Shown here: piece after piece, positions 33,308-44,500 of the stretch | Layout: each line of letters begins with the position of its first letter | Position numbering within the stretch: the first letter of the stretch is position 1 | Origin: Spirochaetota bacterium | Lineage (GTDB): Bacteria > Spirochaetota > Brevinematia > DTOW01 | NCBI GenBank assembly: GCA_025061835.1 | Contig: JANXAC010000003.1 | Coordinates: 10,862 to 74,861 of the forward strand | Reading direction: 5' to 3' | DNA length: 64,000 nucleotides | Notes under the pieces: model-generated | Database searches by the model: none | What the model was told of the DNA's origin: nothing | Seen by the model: only the letters and a program-made list of their open reading frames with translations | Made by a program: the position numbers and the translations under genes

Positions 33308-33344
33308 TTGTAATCAAGTTAACTTTTATGTTATAATAGTTAAC
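33308..33344 (+). promoter_or_regulatory. symporter promoter with paired AGTTAAC sites, predicted leaderless
   Basis: TTGTAA at 33308-33313, an 18-base spacer and the extended -10 TGTTATAAT ending at 33337; the ATG follows eight bases later. AGTTAAC occurs at 33317-33323 and 33338-33344, exactly 21 bases apart on the same helix face and flanking the -10, so a repressor could bind both. Confidence 0.5.
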
Positions 33345-33345
33345 C

Positions 33346-34716
33346 ATGATGTATATATTTATTTACCTAGTGGTTTTGGTTGGTTTGATTGTGGTTTTAT
33401 ACAGGAGGATTACGAGGAGTGAGGGTGAGTATTTGGTTTATGGTAGGAGAGGGGGTGTGTTTGAGATAACGATGTCGCTTACCGCTTTAGTTTTTGGTGC
33501 ATCTTCGGTTTTTGGGCTTGGAGGATGGGCTTACAAACTAGGGTGGAATGCTATCTGGTGGACGCTATCAGGTGTTGTATTCCTAGTAATTCTTTCTATA
33601 TTCTTTGTTAAGGTAGTTCATTCACTCAAAGGTTATACAATAATTGACATAATACAGGAAGGGTTTGGGAAAGAGGTTAAATTTATCTCTTCTTTGATAC
33701 TTTTTGTTGCTTGGGTTTCGGTTCTTGCGGGGCAGGTGATAGCGGGTGCGAATATTACTCAATTTGTTGTAGGGGATAGGTTGGCTTCGTTAATTATATT
33801 TTCTTCTATCTTTGCGGTATATACGCTAATTTGGGGACAAGTTGGTGCTATAAAAACTTCACCATTACAAGTTATCCTGATGGTTTTTGGACTTCTGATA
33901 TTACTCTATGTTTCCGTTTCAAAATTAGGTCCTGATGGTAGTCTTCAGTCCATCGGAAGTAAAGGTATTGGATTTAGTGAAGAGTTTTCGTTATCTCTAT
34001 GGTTGAGTATTTTTGTCTCCGTTGGGCTTTCTTACCTATTTGGTCCTGATATATACTCTAGGATTTTCTCTTCCAAAGATTACCGAATCGCAAGGTTATC
34101 TTTACTTTTGGCTTCGTTTTTGATCGTCGTAATATCGGTATTGATAGTTTCAATCGGTATTCTAGGTAAAAGTCTATTACCTGATATTCAAAACCCTGAA
34201 AATGTAATACCTACACTGGCTTTGAGTGTTCCTGATGAACTTAAACCTTTGATTTTGATTGCTCTAATATCCATACCTCTATCAGGTGCGGATGTTATAC
34301 TGCTTACTTCTACTTCACTTGTATCAAAAAACATTATTTCAACTATCTTTGGTGATAGGGAAGTTTTTACAAGGCTATGGTTTGTTAGAACTGTAGCACT
34401 TGTTGTAATCCTTTTCGCAACTTTGGTTTCTTTAGTAGGTAGGGGTATAATCCCTATGCTACTACTAGCTTACAAAGTTTTTTCTTCTACCGTTGTTCCT
34501 CTAATATTTCTTTCAATATTGTCAAAGGTTTTCAACAGGAAGGTTTCAGTGTCTAATTTGGGTAGGGTGGTCATTTTTGTTATGTTGGCTTTGAGCTTGG
34601 TATATATAATTGTAGTAGAACTTATTTATCCTCAAATGAAGTTTGATGGTTATAATATGTATCTACTTTTGATTAACCTAGTAGTGTTTTGGGGTGTCTG
34701 GTTGTTTGGAAAGTAG
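33346..34716 (+). CDS. sodium:solute symporter family protein
   Basis: 456 residues with about 12-13 membrane helices and nothing else. Family signs: TLSLTALVFGASSVFGLGGWAYKLGWNAIWW-type second helix (seen as FGASSVFGLGGWAYKLG near residue 50), LRGYTIID-like KGYTIIDIIQEGFG, and VSVGLSYLFGPDIYSRIFSSKD around residue 225, which corresponds to the SSS signature that binds sodium and substrate. It imports a small organic solute with sodium; related transporters carry proline, pantothenate or sugars, and the specificity cannot be read here. ATG at 33346 or the adjacent ATG at 33349. Confidence 0.82.
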   Translation: MMYIFIYLVVLVGLIVVLYRRITRSEGEYLVYGRRGGVFEITMSLTALVFGASSVFGLGGWAYKLGWNAIWWTLSGVVFLVILSIFFVKVVHSLKGYTIIDIIQEGFGKEVKFISSLILFVAWVSVLAGQVIAGANITQFVVGDRLASLIIFSSIFAVYTLIWGQVGAIKTSPLQVILMVFGLLILLYVSVSKLGPDGSLQSIGSKGIGFSEEFSLSLWLSIFVSVGLSYLFGPDIYSRIFSSKDYRIARLSLLLASFLIVVISVLIVSIGILGKSLLPDIQNPENVIPTLALSVPDELKPLILIALISIPLSGADVILLTSTSLVSKNIISTIFGDREVFTRLWFVRTVALVVILFATLVSLVGRGIIPMLLLAYKVFSSTVVPLIFLSILSKVFNRKVSVSNLGRVVIFVMLALSLVYIIVVELIYPQMKFDGYNMYLLLINLVVFWGVWLFGK

Positions 34717-34946
34717 GTGAGGTCGCTTGATTGAATACAACCTGAAATTATTGATCGGTTTGTGAAATTTTTTCAAAGTATGTGTAAATATTTTTTACAA
34801 TTTTGGGTAGATACTTCAAAAATCGGTCTTGTTGATGCTTTCAAAAATGTCGTTTTTTACTGGTTTCCAAGGTTATTTAGGATTATTTAGTAATTTTGGT
34901 ATGTAATTTGAATATAATGAAGTTGATTTTATTACGATACGAAATT

Positions 34947-34955
34947 TGCTATAAT
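34947..34955 (+). promoter_or_regulatory. extended -10 promoter upstream of the giant-protein genes
   Basis: TGCTATAAT (34947-34955), an extended -10 with a perfect TATAAT hexamer; no convincing -35. It leaves about 30 untranslated bases that contain AGGAGGT (34978-34984). The ~230 bases between the symporter stop and this site show no gene or clear structure. Confidence 0.5.
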
Positions 34956-34990
34956 ATTATTTTAGTGAGACTTTAGTAGGAGGTATGTTA

Positions 34991-37900
34991 ATGACGAGTT
35001 TGAGTAATAAAGTTCTTTTAGTTTTGATGTTTGTGTTTCTGTCATATCATTTGTATGGGCAGATTACCTTTTATGAGGATTTTAATACTGCTGCCAATAT
35101 CAGTAGTTTCACTGCTAATCTTACGAATGGTACCCTAGAAGTAGGGTATCCAGATGTGACTTCAGGATATTATTGGTTTCAAGAGTGGGGGGATTTTGCT
35201 TACTACAATGGAAATTTCTATATTGTTTGGGCTGATAGAAGGTATGATGGATACTCACAAGTATTTCTTACGAAAATGGATGGTAATGGTAATATACTAT
35301 TTTCAACCAACATAGAGATATCAATGATTGCAACTACCAACTCAAATGAGTATTATAATTTCGCTATTAGCCCTACAATATCCGTTTATGATAACAATCA
35401 TATCTATATCTCCTTTGGTTATAACTTTAATAACTTTTACAGAACTATTGCTAGTAGATGGCAAGATACAGGCAGTTCTTTTTCTCTTGTTTGGTCAAGG
35501 AGAGTTGATAATAACTTTGGGGACCAGATAGACTATACTCCGATCCTATATAAGGCATCATCAACTGTTGATAATGTTGGTAATTTGTATCTTATACAGG
35601 TGTGGCGTAGGATAGGTAGTGGAGATACGTCTTGGATTTCTAAGATAGACTCATCTGGTAACCAATATTGGATAAGTGGTATAAATCCCGGAACTGCTTT
35701 CATGACAACCTTTGGTGATTTCATAATAGCGGGTGAGGTTATATACACAAATGGTTTTATTTATGCTACTGGTCAGCATTGGATATGGTCTCCATCTAGG
35801 GACTTCGGTGTTGGGATAAATAGGTTATCAACGAATAATACCTATTCTACTTCGTGGGGTGGTGGTACTAATATTAGTGGTAGAGGAGTAGTGTTTGATT
35901 ACATGCTTCATGCTGCTCCTAAGGTTGATCTTGTATATCTATCAGGAGACTTATACATTGTCTTTGCTGATAGGAGAAATGGTAATTCTGATGTTTTTAT
36001 AACGAGAATAAATACTAATACAGGTTTTTTTGTTTGGTCCTCTCCGTCCGTTAGGTTGGTTGCTGGTGGTAGTGATGTTCAAGAATATCCTTCTATACAC
36101 TATGATGGTTCTGGAAACTTATATGTTTCTTACCTTGCTACATCTGGAAGTGGTAGGAGCATAAGGGTTGCTAAAGTTGACCAGAATGGTTCTGTGTTAG
36201 GTGATGTATCTCTTGACTCTGCTTTGTATAATCCTACTTACAATATAGGACAACCTAAACTTTATGTATCTCCTTCTGGTGAGTTGTTCGTGTTCTTTTA
36301 TGAAGATGGAGGGGTAGGTAAGAGAAGAGTGAAGGTTGCGAAATATGATGGGTTTGCTGGGAATTTATTGTTTGTCAAGGAAGTGCAGGATGTAGAGTAT
36401 AAGAAAGTATCTTCAATGCTTTCTACAAGAGTTTTAGCAGGGTCTGTTGGAACCGCAAGTTCAGTTAGATTAAACTCAACTTTTGCTACCAATGGTCAGC
36501 AGATAAATTTCTTTACGTCGCCCGATGGTATCAATTGGTATCTTACACCAACGAATACTGTTGTGAATTTCACCAATATTGGTTCCGACTTGAGGGTAAG
36601 GATAACATTTTCTGGAGATGGTAAGAGTAATTTTTGGGTTGATAGTTATTCGTTAGAGGTTTTGGGATATCAAACTGGAGATATATTTGCTTCGACGAAC
36701 TCTAACTTTACAACTTATGTTGGTAGCAATTACATAAGTAGTGCTCTATCTTCTCAAATAATTACAAACTATGTCTTGTCAGATGGTGTAAATAAGGCTG
36801 TTTTCCATTTGAGACTACTTAACATAGGTAATTCTAGTGGTAACTTCTATTTGTATGGTAGTTTTAGTAAATCCTGGTCATACGACTTTTTTGATGCTAA
36901 CAATAACAATATAAAACCTCAAGTCAATAATGGAACTTATGGTGTTTCATTACTACCAGGACAATTCACTAACTTCAGATTAGAGATAACTCCTCCAAGT
37001 TCTTCGTATGATGGTGAGATAGGTGAGTTCTATCTATACACGTCTGCTACGAATGGCAATTACCAACACGATGCGATGACACTTGTTGTGTATGCTAGAA
37101 AGTATTTACCAGATATGGCAATAAGTAATGCCTCGGGTGTAATTGGGACTAATGTTTATGAGCTTCATCCTTCATCACAGTCATGGTCTGCTAAAGCAAA
37201 TTCTAGGTTCTACGGGTATGAGACGGCTTATACCAATTACATAAGAATATTCAATAGAGGAATCCTAAACGATGTTATAGCAATAACTAACAACTTCTCA
37301 TCAAGTATTGGTTCTCTGTCTGATTGGAACATATTGGTGAGTAATATAAGTGATAATCAACTAGTATCGTCTTATCCTTACTATCTGAATATAAATTCTG
37401 GACAGAACAAAGTTCTGATGGTTGTAGTATCTCCTAAAACTAACGCTACTACCAATGATATTCTCTCTTTAAGATTTTTCTCCTTCTCAACGAATACCAA
37501 TGCAATCAATGATAATTTGAGAAAGGATAGCGTCATGTTTGTAATTACGAATCACAAAGTTCAACCTGATGTAGTAGTATCAACAAACATTTATATGCTA
37601 GGTGGGGTTAATGAGGGTAACTATGTATCTACCAATACTACGCTTACACAATCTATAATGGTTAGGACAGTCAATAATGTTGGACTTACATATTACTTTA
37701 GAGTAAAGAATGATGGGTATCAACCTGACACAATCTTTGTTAAAGCACAACAGATTACGAACCCCGGGTGGAGTGAGAGGTACTATACAAATGATGTTGA
37801 GATAACATCTTCTATAACCAATGCCGGTATTAATGTTTATTTACAGCAAGATGAATGGATTGACATAAAAGCGGAATACACACCAGATGGGACTGTTGAT

Positions 37901-40900
37901 AGTGGTGTTGAACCATGGGTTAGGTTGGATACTATTTCAACTACATTCACGAATGCTTATGACTATGCTTGGGCAAGACCTAGAAACATAAAGGTAAGAC
38001 CTGATGTCCTTATTGGAAGTTCGTTGTCAAGTATGATAGGTAATGATATTTACAACTCAACAGGTATGAACCAAAATACTTTTAATTTAGTTATGAAGGG
38101 AGGTGTTGAGATAGTAACGAACTTCATTGTAGTTCAAAACGACAGTACAACTGACCCAGATATTATCAACATCGTAGGAGATGTGCAACCTACAGGGTGG
38201 ATTGTGAAGTATTTAAGTGCTTCTGATGATGATATTACTCATAACATAACTAACACTACTAATTTGACATTACCTCTAGGTAGCAGTATAACACTAAAGG
38301 TTGTTTCTTATCCTCAGATGAGTGTTCCTGATGATCAAATTGTTGAAATCAAGGTCAAAGCTTATTCTTCTTATGTAGCATCTCAAGAGGATGTTGTTGT
38401 TGTATCCAACAGGGCTATAAGTGTCAAACCTGATATGGGTGTTTGGGCACCATTGAGTGGTTGGATTGATGTACCGACTGTTTCCGGAACCTATGAGGGA
38501 CAAGGTAGTCTGAGTAATAAAATAATAGCAGGAATGACTAATTCGTTTAGGATTAGGCTGAAGAATGATACTTTATCTGTTCAACCTTATATTCTTAAGG
38601 CAACAATAACCAATAAGGGAGGAAGTTTAAAAGACTGGGTTTATACTTTCAGGTCTGTTGTTGGTTCATTAACCAACGATATAACATCTCATGTTACTAA
38701 CAATGGTTGGACGAATACATATTCAGTTGGACAGACTGTTGAAGTGTTGGTTAGTGTATTTTTGACTAACGCTGTTTCTTTTGATTTGGCAACTACGAAT
38801 GGTGCTGTGAGCAACATGCTTGAACTCAAGTATGATTTCATAAGCGTTTTTAGAACTAATATTGTGGATAAGGGAATGCATAGTCTGATAGTGGTTAGAG
38901 GACTTCCTGATGCGTATCATGAGAGCTTACTTGTAGGATTAAATATTGTGACTAATGAGTTTGGTCCTGGAAACTATTCACTGTATGGTATAACAAAAAA
39001 CTACCCAAGAAGTGATATAGTATTAAAGTTCAGGAATGTTGGAGACTTTAGAGATGTGTTTAGAATATATGCTACCATTTCAAATGGATCTCAACCGAAC
39101 AATCACATTACTAATTGGGTTTTCTCGTTCTTTGATGAACAGACGAATGATGTAACTTATTACATAACCAACACTAATGCTGGTTGGACAAATACAATAA
39201 CGAATGGCTATGAGAGAATTTTGAGGATGCAAATTGTGAATAGTAATGGTTATGTAAATGACAACGTTTTCTTTTTCTTCAGTTTTGAGACGGTAACTAA
39301 AGAGGTAAGGTTTGACACAATCTGGTATGAGGTTATTATCACACCGGGATTACCGGATGTTGCTGTCTCAAATATTTATACAGGGACTTTGAAAGGAACA
39401 AATCAGTTTGGTCCTGAAAGTTATGACTATTACAAGATTGAGACGAATGAAATAGGTAGGTATAGGATAGTAATGAGGAACATAGCACCGATACAAGGGT
39501 ATCCGCGGTTTAGACTGAAAGCAGTATTGTATGGAGATACAGGTAAGTTTGATATCTACCATACCAACAAGGATGGAAATTACATTCATTTAACAAATTT
39601 GACATCAACACTGGGATACACTAATTATCTGAGTAACTATAACGCTATAAATAACTTTCCAGAGGATTATCTATCGGTTTATGTCGTTCCAAAACCAAGT
39701 GCTCTTCCAGGTGATAAGGTGATAATTAGATACGAATTTAGCCTTTACGATAATCCTGGTGTATTTGATTTCGTTTATATAACCAATCAAGTTGTAATAC
39801 CTAGGGTTAGTGTTTTGTCTTTACCAACTTATAGTTCTAATGTTACTGCATATGTGGGTAAGTATCAGTCTTCTACTGGAATGTTTATAGTATCTAATGG
39901 TGATAGTGTTTGGGAAGACTTTGTTGTGAAAGCAACTCAATCATCTTCTGTTGGTTGGAATATAAAGTTCTTTACAAACTCAACTGATCTGTCTTCTTCA
40001 TTCTTTGGGACTGGTTTTGAAACAGGTAATATTGATGGTAATACTGTAATGTTATTCACATTTACTATAACTAATACAACTGAACTTACTAGCGGCACTA
40101 CCAATATTCTCAGCATAACTGCGAGGAGTAAGAAAAACACTAATGTTTCATCTACTCTTACTGTTAACATACTATATATTGATGCTGTTGCGGATATTTT
40201 TGCTAGGAATGAGGATGATAATGGTGAGTTTGTAGGTATCAATGTAATAGATGGTGCTATTACGAACAAGATTGAAATCAATGAAACTAACATTTACTAT
40301 GTTGTTTTGAGTAATTCTATAAGCGTGGGTGCTCCTGTTAAGTTTGTTGTTTCCGCTGAGAGTAATTACTCTCCGATGTTTATTACCAGAATATTCTCGC
40401 ATAATGATACAGATATAACTTCTCAAGTGTTTAATTCAAACTATATTATAGAGATTGGCTCAGGTCAGAGTTCTTTTGTTAGGGTTGTTAGAATACTGAC
40501 TAACACGAATACATCTGTTGGAAGTGGGTTTCATTCATATCTTAGGCTTTCAATGAAGACGGTTGATGTGGAGAATAATATTTATGACTATATTATTCTA
40601 AGGGATGTTGTAGTTGATCCTGATGTTGATGTAAGGAGTGCTGGAGGTTATGATAACATATTCTCGTTTAATTCATACTTGGATAATGGTAAAAATGTAA
40701 AAACTTTCAAGAATACACCTATTTCAGTCTATTTGGGTATAAAGAATGAAGATCAAGTCAGTGAAAGGTTCTATGTTAAGGCTAATACAGGAAATTCTGT
40801 TTGGGATGTTAAGTATTATGACCTAAACAATAATGATGTAACAGATTTGGTTAGACAAGGTAGTTATCTCACTCCATTAGTTGGTCACGGGGAATTTTAT

Positions 40901-41581
40901 ATCATAAAGACTGTGATAAAACCTTCTATTGAGGTGAATCCTGCGGATGTGTTTTATCAAACTGTTGAGGTTTGGTCATACAAGAATAACTCTCGTAAAG
41001 ATTTTATAACTAATACTGTTTCAATAGAGAGTATGTTCATAGTTGGCAAAGTGAGAGATAAAAAGACAGGTAATGGTATTCCAAATTCGGTTGTTGAGGT
41101 TGTTGATCCTTATGGTATGAAAGTTGTTGTTAAATCAGATACAAATGGTAATTACTCTGCACCTGTTTATCCTGTTGTCGGAGGATTGTATATGATGAAA
41201 GCAGAAGCAAGCGCATATGTGGGAGCATTTACCAATATTTACTTTGAAATAGGAACTAATATTGTTAATTTTGATCTGGTCGGTCTCAATATGACGGCGG
41301 ATAAGGTTGATGTTAGAATATTCCCTAACCCAATACAGGTAGGTAAAGGTGGTAGTTTTGTTTATGCTTTAAACGAGGATACGGTTGTTTCTGTGTCAAT
41401 ATATGACTTGAACGGAAAACTGGTTAAGCATATTGCTAGGGATGAGAGAAAACCGAGAGGTGTCTATTACTTCATATGGGATGGGACGGATGAGAACGGA
41501 GCGTATGTTAAACAAGGTGTTTATGTATTTACAATAAATACGGGTAAAGAAGTTATTGTTAAAAAATTGTTCGTTAAGTAG
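34991..41581 (+). CDS. giant modular surface protein with C-terminal T9SS-like sorting domain (1)
   Basis: 2,196 residues from the ATG at 34991, seven bases after GGAGG (the ATG at 34985 touches it). A signal peptide ends at LYGQ. The next ~550 residues contain repeated propeller-like units (FYIVWADRRYDGYSQVFLTK; LYIVFADRRNGNSDVFITRI). Then come about ten related modules of 130-160 residues, each opening with a 'PDV' motif and including a 'N-x-G'-type strand, a Trp-rich strand, D-I/V-T plus Thr-Asn repeats. Near residue 2020 lies a carboxypeptidase-regulatory-like domain (VGKVRDKKTGNGIPNSVVEV). The end is an FPNP domain (DVRIFPNPIQVG, then YDLNGKLVKHI, YYFIWDGTDENG, QGVYVFTI) with a basic tail KKLFVK, like type A sorting/FlgD-like Ig domains. 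The following gene is a paralogue. Function unknown; surface display or adhesion is inferred. Confidence 0.82.
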   Translation: MTSLSNKVLLVLMFVFLSYHLYGQITFYEDFNTAANISSFTANLTNGTLEVGYPDVTSGYYWFQEWGDFAYYNGNFYIVWADRRYDGYSQVFLTKMDGNGNILFSTNIEISMIATTNSNEYYNFAISPTISVYDNNHIYISFGYNFNNFYRTIASRWQDTGSSFSLVWSRRVDNNFGDQIDYTPILYKASSTVDNVGNLYLIQVWRRIGSGDTSWISKIDSSGNQYWISGINPGTAFMTTFGDFIIAGEVIYTNGFIYATGQHWIWSPSRDFGVGINRLSTNNTYSTSWGGGTNISGRGVVFDYMLHAAPKVDLVYLSGDLYIVFADRRNGNSDVFITRINTNTGFFVWSSPSVRLVAGGSDVQEYPSIHYDGSGNLYVSYLATSGSGRSIRVAKVDQNGSVLGDVSLDSALYNPTYNIGQPKLYVSPSGELFVFFYEDGGVGKRRVKVAKYDGFAGNLLFVKEVQDVEYKKVSSMLSTRVLAGSVGTASSVRLNSTFATNGQQINFFTSPDGINWYLTPTNTVVNFTNIGSDLRVRITFSGDGKSNFWVDSYSLEVLGYQTGDIFASTNSNFTTYVGSNYISSALSSQIITNYVLSDGVNKAVFHLRLLNIGNSSGNFYLYGSFSKSWSYDFFDANNNNIKPQVNNGTYGVSLLPGQFTNFRLEITPPSSSYDGEIGEFYLYTSATNGNYQHDAMTLVVYARKYLPDMAISNASGVIGTNVYELHPSSQSWSAKANSRFYGYETAYTNYIRIFNRGILNDVIAITNNFSSSIGSLSDWNILVSNISDNQLVSSYPYYLNINSGQNKVLMVVVSPKTNATTNDILSLRFFSFSTNTNAINDNLRKDSVMFVITNHKVQPDVVVSTNIYMLGGVNEGNYVSTNTTLTQSIMVRTVNNVGLTYYFRVKNDGYQPDTIFVKAQQITNPGWSERYYTNDVEITSSITNAGINVYLQQDEWIDIKAEYTPDGTVDSGVEPWVRLDTISTTFTNAYDYAWARPRNIKVRPDVLIGSSLSSMIGNDIYNSTGMNQNTFNLVMKGGVEIVTNFIVVQNDSTTDPDIINIVGDVQPTGWIVKYLSASDDDITHNITNTTNLTLPLGSSITLKVVSYPQMSVPDDQIVEIKVKAYSSYVASQEDVVVVSNRAISVKPDMGVWAPLSGWIDVPTVSGTYEGQGSLSNKIIAGMTNSFRIRLKNDTLSVQPYILKATITNKGGSLKDWVYTFRSVVGSLTNDITSHVTNNGWTNTYSVGQTVEVLVSVFLTNAVSFDLATTNGAVSNMLELKYDFISVFRTNIVDKGMHSLIVVRGLPDAYHESLLVGLNIVTNEFGPGNYSLYGITKNYPRSDIVLKFRNVGDFRDVFRIYATISNGSQPNNHITNWVFSFFDEQTNDVTYYITNTNAGWTNTITNGYERILRMQIVNSNGYVNDNVFFFFSFETVTKEVRFDTIWYEVIITPGLPDVAVSNIYTGTLKGTNQFGPESYDYYKIETNEIGRYRIVMRNIAPIQGYPRFRLKAVLYGDTGKFDIYHTNKDGNYIHLTNLTSTLGYTNYLSNYNAINNFPEDYLSVYVVPKPSALPGDKVIIRYEFSLYDNPGVFDFVYITNQVVIPRVSVLSLPTYSSNVTAYVGKYQSSTGMFIVSNGDSVWEDFVVKATQSSSVGWNIKFFTNSTDLSSSFFGTGFETGNIDGNTVMLFTFTITNTTELTSGTTNILSITARSKKNTNVSSTLTVNILYIDAVADIFARNEDDNGEFVGINVIDGAITNKIEINETNIYYVVLSNSISVGAPVKFVVSAESNYSPMFITRIFSHNDTDITSQVFNSNYIIEIGSGQSSFVRVVRILTNTNTSVGSGFHSYLRLSMKTVDVENNIYDYIILRDVVVDPDVDVRSAGGYDNIFSFNSYLDNGKNVKTFKNTPISVYLGIKNEDQVSERFYVKANTGNSVWDVKYYDLNNNDVTDLVRQGSYLTPLVGHGEFYIIKTVIKPSIEVNPADVFYQTVEVWSYKNNSRKDFITNTVSIESMFIVGKVRDKKTGNGIPNSVVEVVDPYGMKVVVKSDTNGNYSAPVYPVVGGLYMMKAEASAYVGAFTNIYFEIGTNIVNFDLVGLNMTADKVDVRIFPNPIQVGKGGSFVYALNEDTVVSVSIYDLNGKLVKHIARDERKPRGVYYFIWDGTDENGAYVKQGVYVFTINTGKEVIVKKLFVK

Positions 41582-41599
41582 TAAGTAGGAGGTTTATGT

Positions 41600-44500
41600 A
41601 TGAAAGGAATTTTGTTTAGTTTTGTATTCATACTTATGAGTAGTGTTGTGTTTGGAGGTGTAATTTACAAGACATCTTCAAACACTCTTGTTTGGGATGA
41701 AGATTTTACTAGTTCAGCACATCTTGACTCTTACAATGCCTTTATAGGTGTTTGGGGTGGTGGTAGATTATCTATAAACAGTCTGTTTATGTGGAGATGG
41801 GATGGCCCGATAGTTGATGTTATTGCAGATAAGGCAAATTCTAAGCTTTACCTTGTTGAGGAACTGAATGTTTATTCTTCGTTTTACGGTGGAACACCAT
41901 TCGTGAATAACGCTAACTTTAGATATGATGTTTTTGCTTATAGTTATAACTTTGATGGAACAAAGAATTGGACATACAGTGTGATGATGAGAACCAATAC
42001 TAACGATGCCATTGTTTCATATTCTGGTGGTGACTCAAGGTATCCTGTTGCGACGGTTGATAACTATGGTAATCTGTATGTTGTATATTCTGATTTGACA
42101 AATAACATCTGGTCAATTATCGTTCAAAAAGTTTCTAATAATGGACGAATCCTATGGGGTAGTTCAACTCAGGATAGGGTAATTACTAATACAGTTAATT
42201 ATCAGCCTGCAGTTGCTTATCGTAGTAATGACAATTCATTGTTTGTGGCTTATTTCATAGGTAACAATGTAAGATTAAGGAAACTCAATGCTAACAATGG
42301 AAGTGATATCTGGGATGTTCAGGTAAATACATCGTCTGGTGTTAATCGTGGTATTGATATGAAGATAGGACCTGATGGGTATCTGTATGTTGTTTGGAAT
42401 AATAGCACTGGTGGGTTTATGAATGTAAGAGCACAGAGAATAGATCCAGTTAGTGGAAACAGGGTTAGCTGGGGTGGGACCCTTAACGATAAAACACTAA
42501 ATCAACATACTTCTTATTCATCTGCTAACTATTGGTATGGAACTACGGAAGAAACTGTTGGTATTGATTTTGATGATCAAACTAATATGTATGTAGTATT
42601 CAAATACTTTAGGAGTGGGTATGGTTCAAAGGTGTTTATACAAAAAATAAGGTGTTATAACAATGGTGTTAATGATTTTGAGAGAGTTTGGTCTGATGAT
42701 GTTAAAGTTGCGAATGGTGGAGGTGTTGCAGATGCTTATCCTGACATTGTTTTGATGGGTGACTCTGCGTATGTTGTATGGATTAATCACGGCGATGTTC
42801 AGAATGACCATGCTATGTTACAGAGAGTGAATATACATACTGGTCAGAAAGTGTGGGCTAGTGACATTAATTTGCAGCCGTATGGTATAACTCACCACGC
42901 GAGGATAGCTAGTGATGGAAATTTTGTTTATGTATTTGGTCAGATTGGGCTTGTAAAGGTTGATATATTCGGTAATGTAGTGGAATCTATAAATCAGATG
43001 GACAGGTTTTATACTACTTTTGCTACATTTAGGATAAAGAATCTGTTCAATCCTGATGTTGATACTGCAGTAGTTCCATTGAATGTGAGAGTTAGACCTT
43101 CTTTCTTGTCAAATTATAATAACTCAACATCTTTGTTCTATGTTAGCCCTGAAACAACTCCTAGTGGTGCTTCAGCAAACTATGTTGTATCAACGAATAC
43201 AAACTCGCAATTGCTTCAACTTTCATCACAGAAAGGTAATGTGCTTGTTTTCATCTCACTTGATAACAGGTCTAATGGTGGAACGAATACGATAGTTTTG
43301 ACAAACCTTAAGGTAGAGTTTGTTGATTACTATTTTGGTGATGGACTAATTGGTAAGGTAAGTGATGGTAGCGATAGGATTGGTAATCTTGTGCTTAATA
43401 CTAGCGGTAGTGGTCAGAGTGTTGTTGATTATGTCTATAACGATGGACTCCAATCCGCTAAAGCGTTTTTCTATTTTGTAAACAATGGGACTGTGGTAAG
43501 TAATTTTAGGTTTAGAGGAACGCCAGGTAATCCTAGTTGGACTGTTGAGTATTGGCTTTGCACGAATAATGGTACTGAATGGGTTACGAATCAAAACATA
43601 ACTTCTATAGCGACTGGCTCCGGTTTTGTAACTAATCTATCACCATACACAGGTGGTAACTCAAACATTCTAGTTGTTAGGGCTTTTCTAAGACCTTCTT
43701 CTGGTCTTAGTTCAGGTAGCACATACACAATCTACGGACGGATTGATACTCAACTTCCTGATGGTAGTTACAAGGAGTCTGATGTGGTTGCACTTCAAGG
43801 TGTTGTAAGTTCCTCAATACCTGATAACAGAGTAAGTTATGACAATTCTGCTTACATAGGTGATGATATTAGAAACTCTGATGGTTCTGGTCAGACTTTG
43901 AACTCGGTAATGGATGTTGGAGTAGAGAAGAGGTTCTACCTCATCATTAGAAACCGAGGTGGTGCTGATAATATAACTCTTCAAGGAACTGGTGGAGATG
44001 GATGGTGGAGTATAAGGTATTTTACAAACAATTTAGATGTTACATCTTCCGTTGTTGGTGGAACATTTTCAGTTAATCTCGCTTCAATGGCAGACTCTCC
44101 TGTCATTGAGATTAGAATCTCTCCTACCAATTCCTCTACTCCAACTAATACCGTTAAAAACATAGTTTTGAAATCTATCTCCCAGAGTGATCCTACTAAG
44201 GAAGATGTTGCTAGGGTTGTTGTTACCGCTGTTGTTACTAAATCCGAACTTGTTGTGAGGAAACAGGGATCGCTTGACTGGGTTGGGGCAGGTGTGTTTT
44301 CTACAAATTATTCTATCCAGAAAGTATCAAACCGTATTGATAACGGACTTACAAACGTTTATGAGATTTCAATAACTAACCTAGGTAGTTATCCTCAAAA
44401 CTATACCATAAAGGCTTTCAGTAGCAATTTTGCATCTGGGTGGGATGTTAAGTATTTCTATGGTTCTTCTGACATAACTGCACTTATCACAGGTCAAGGA

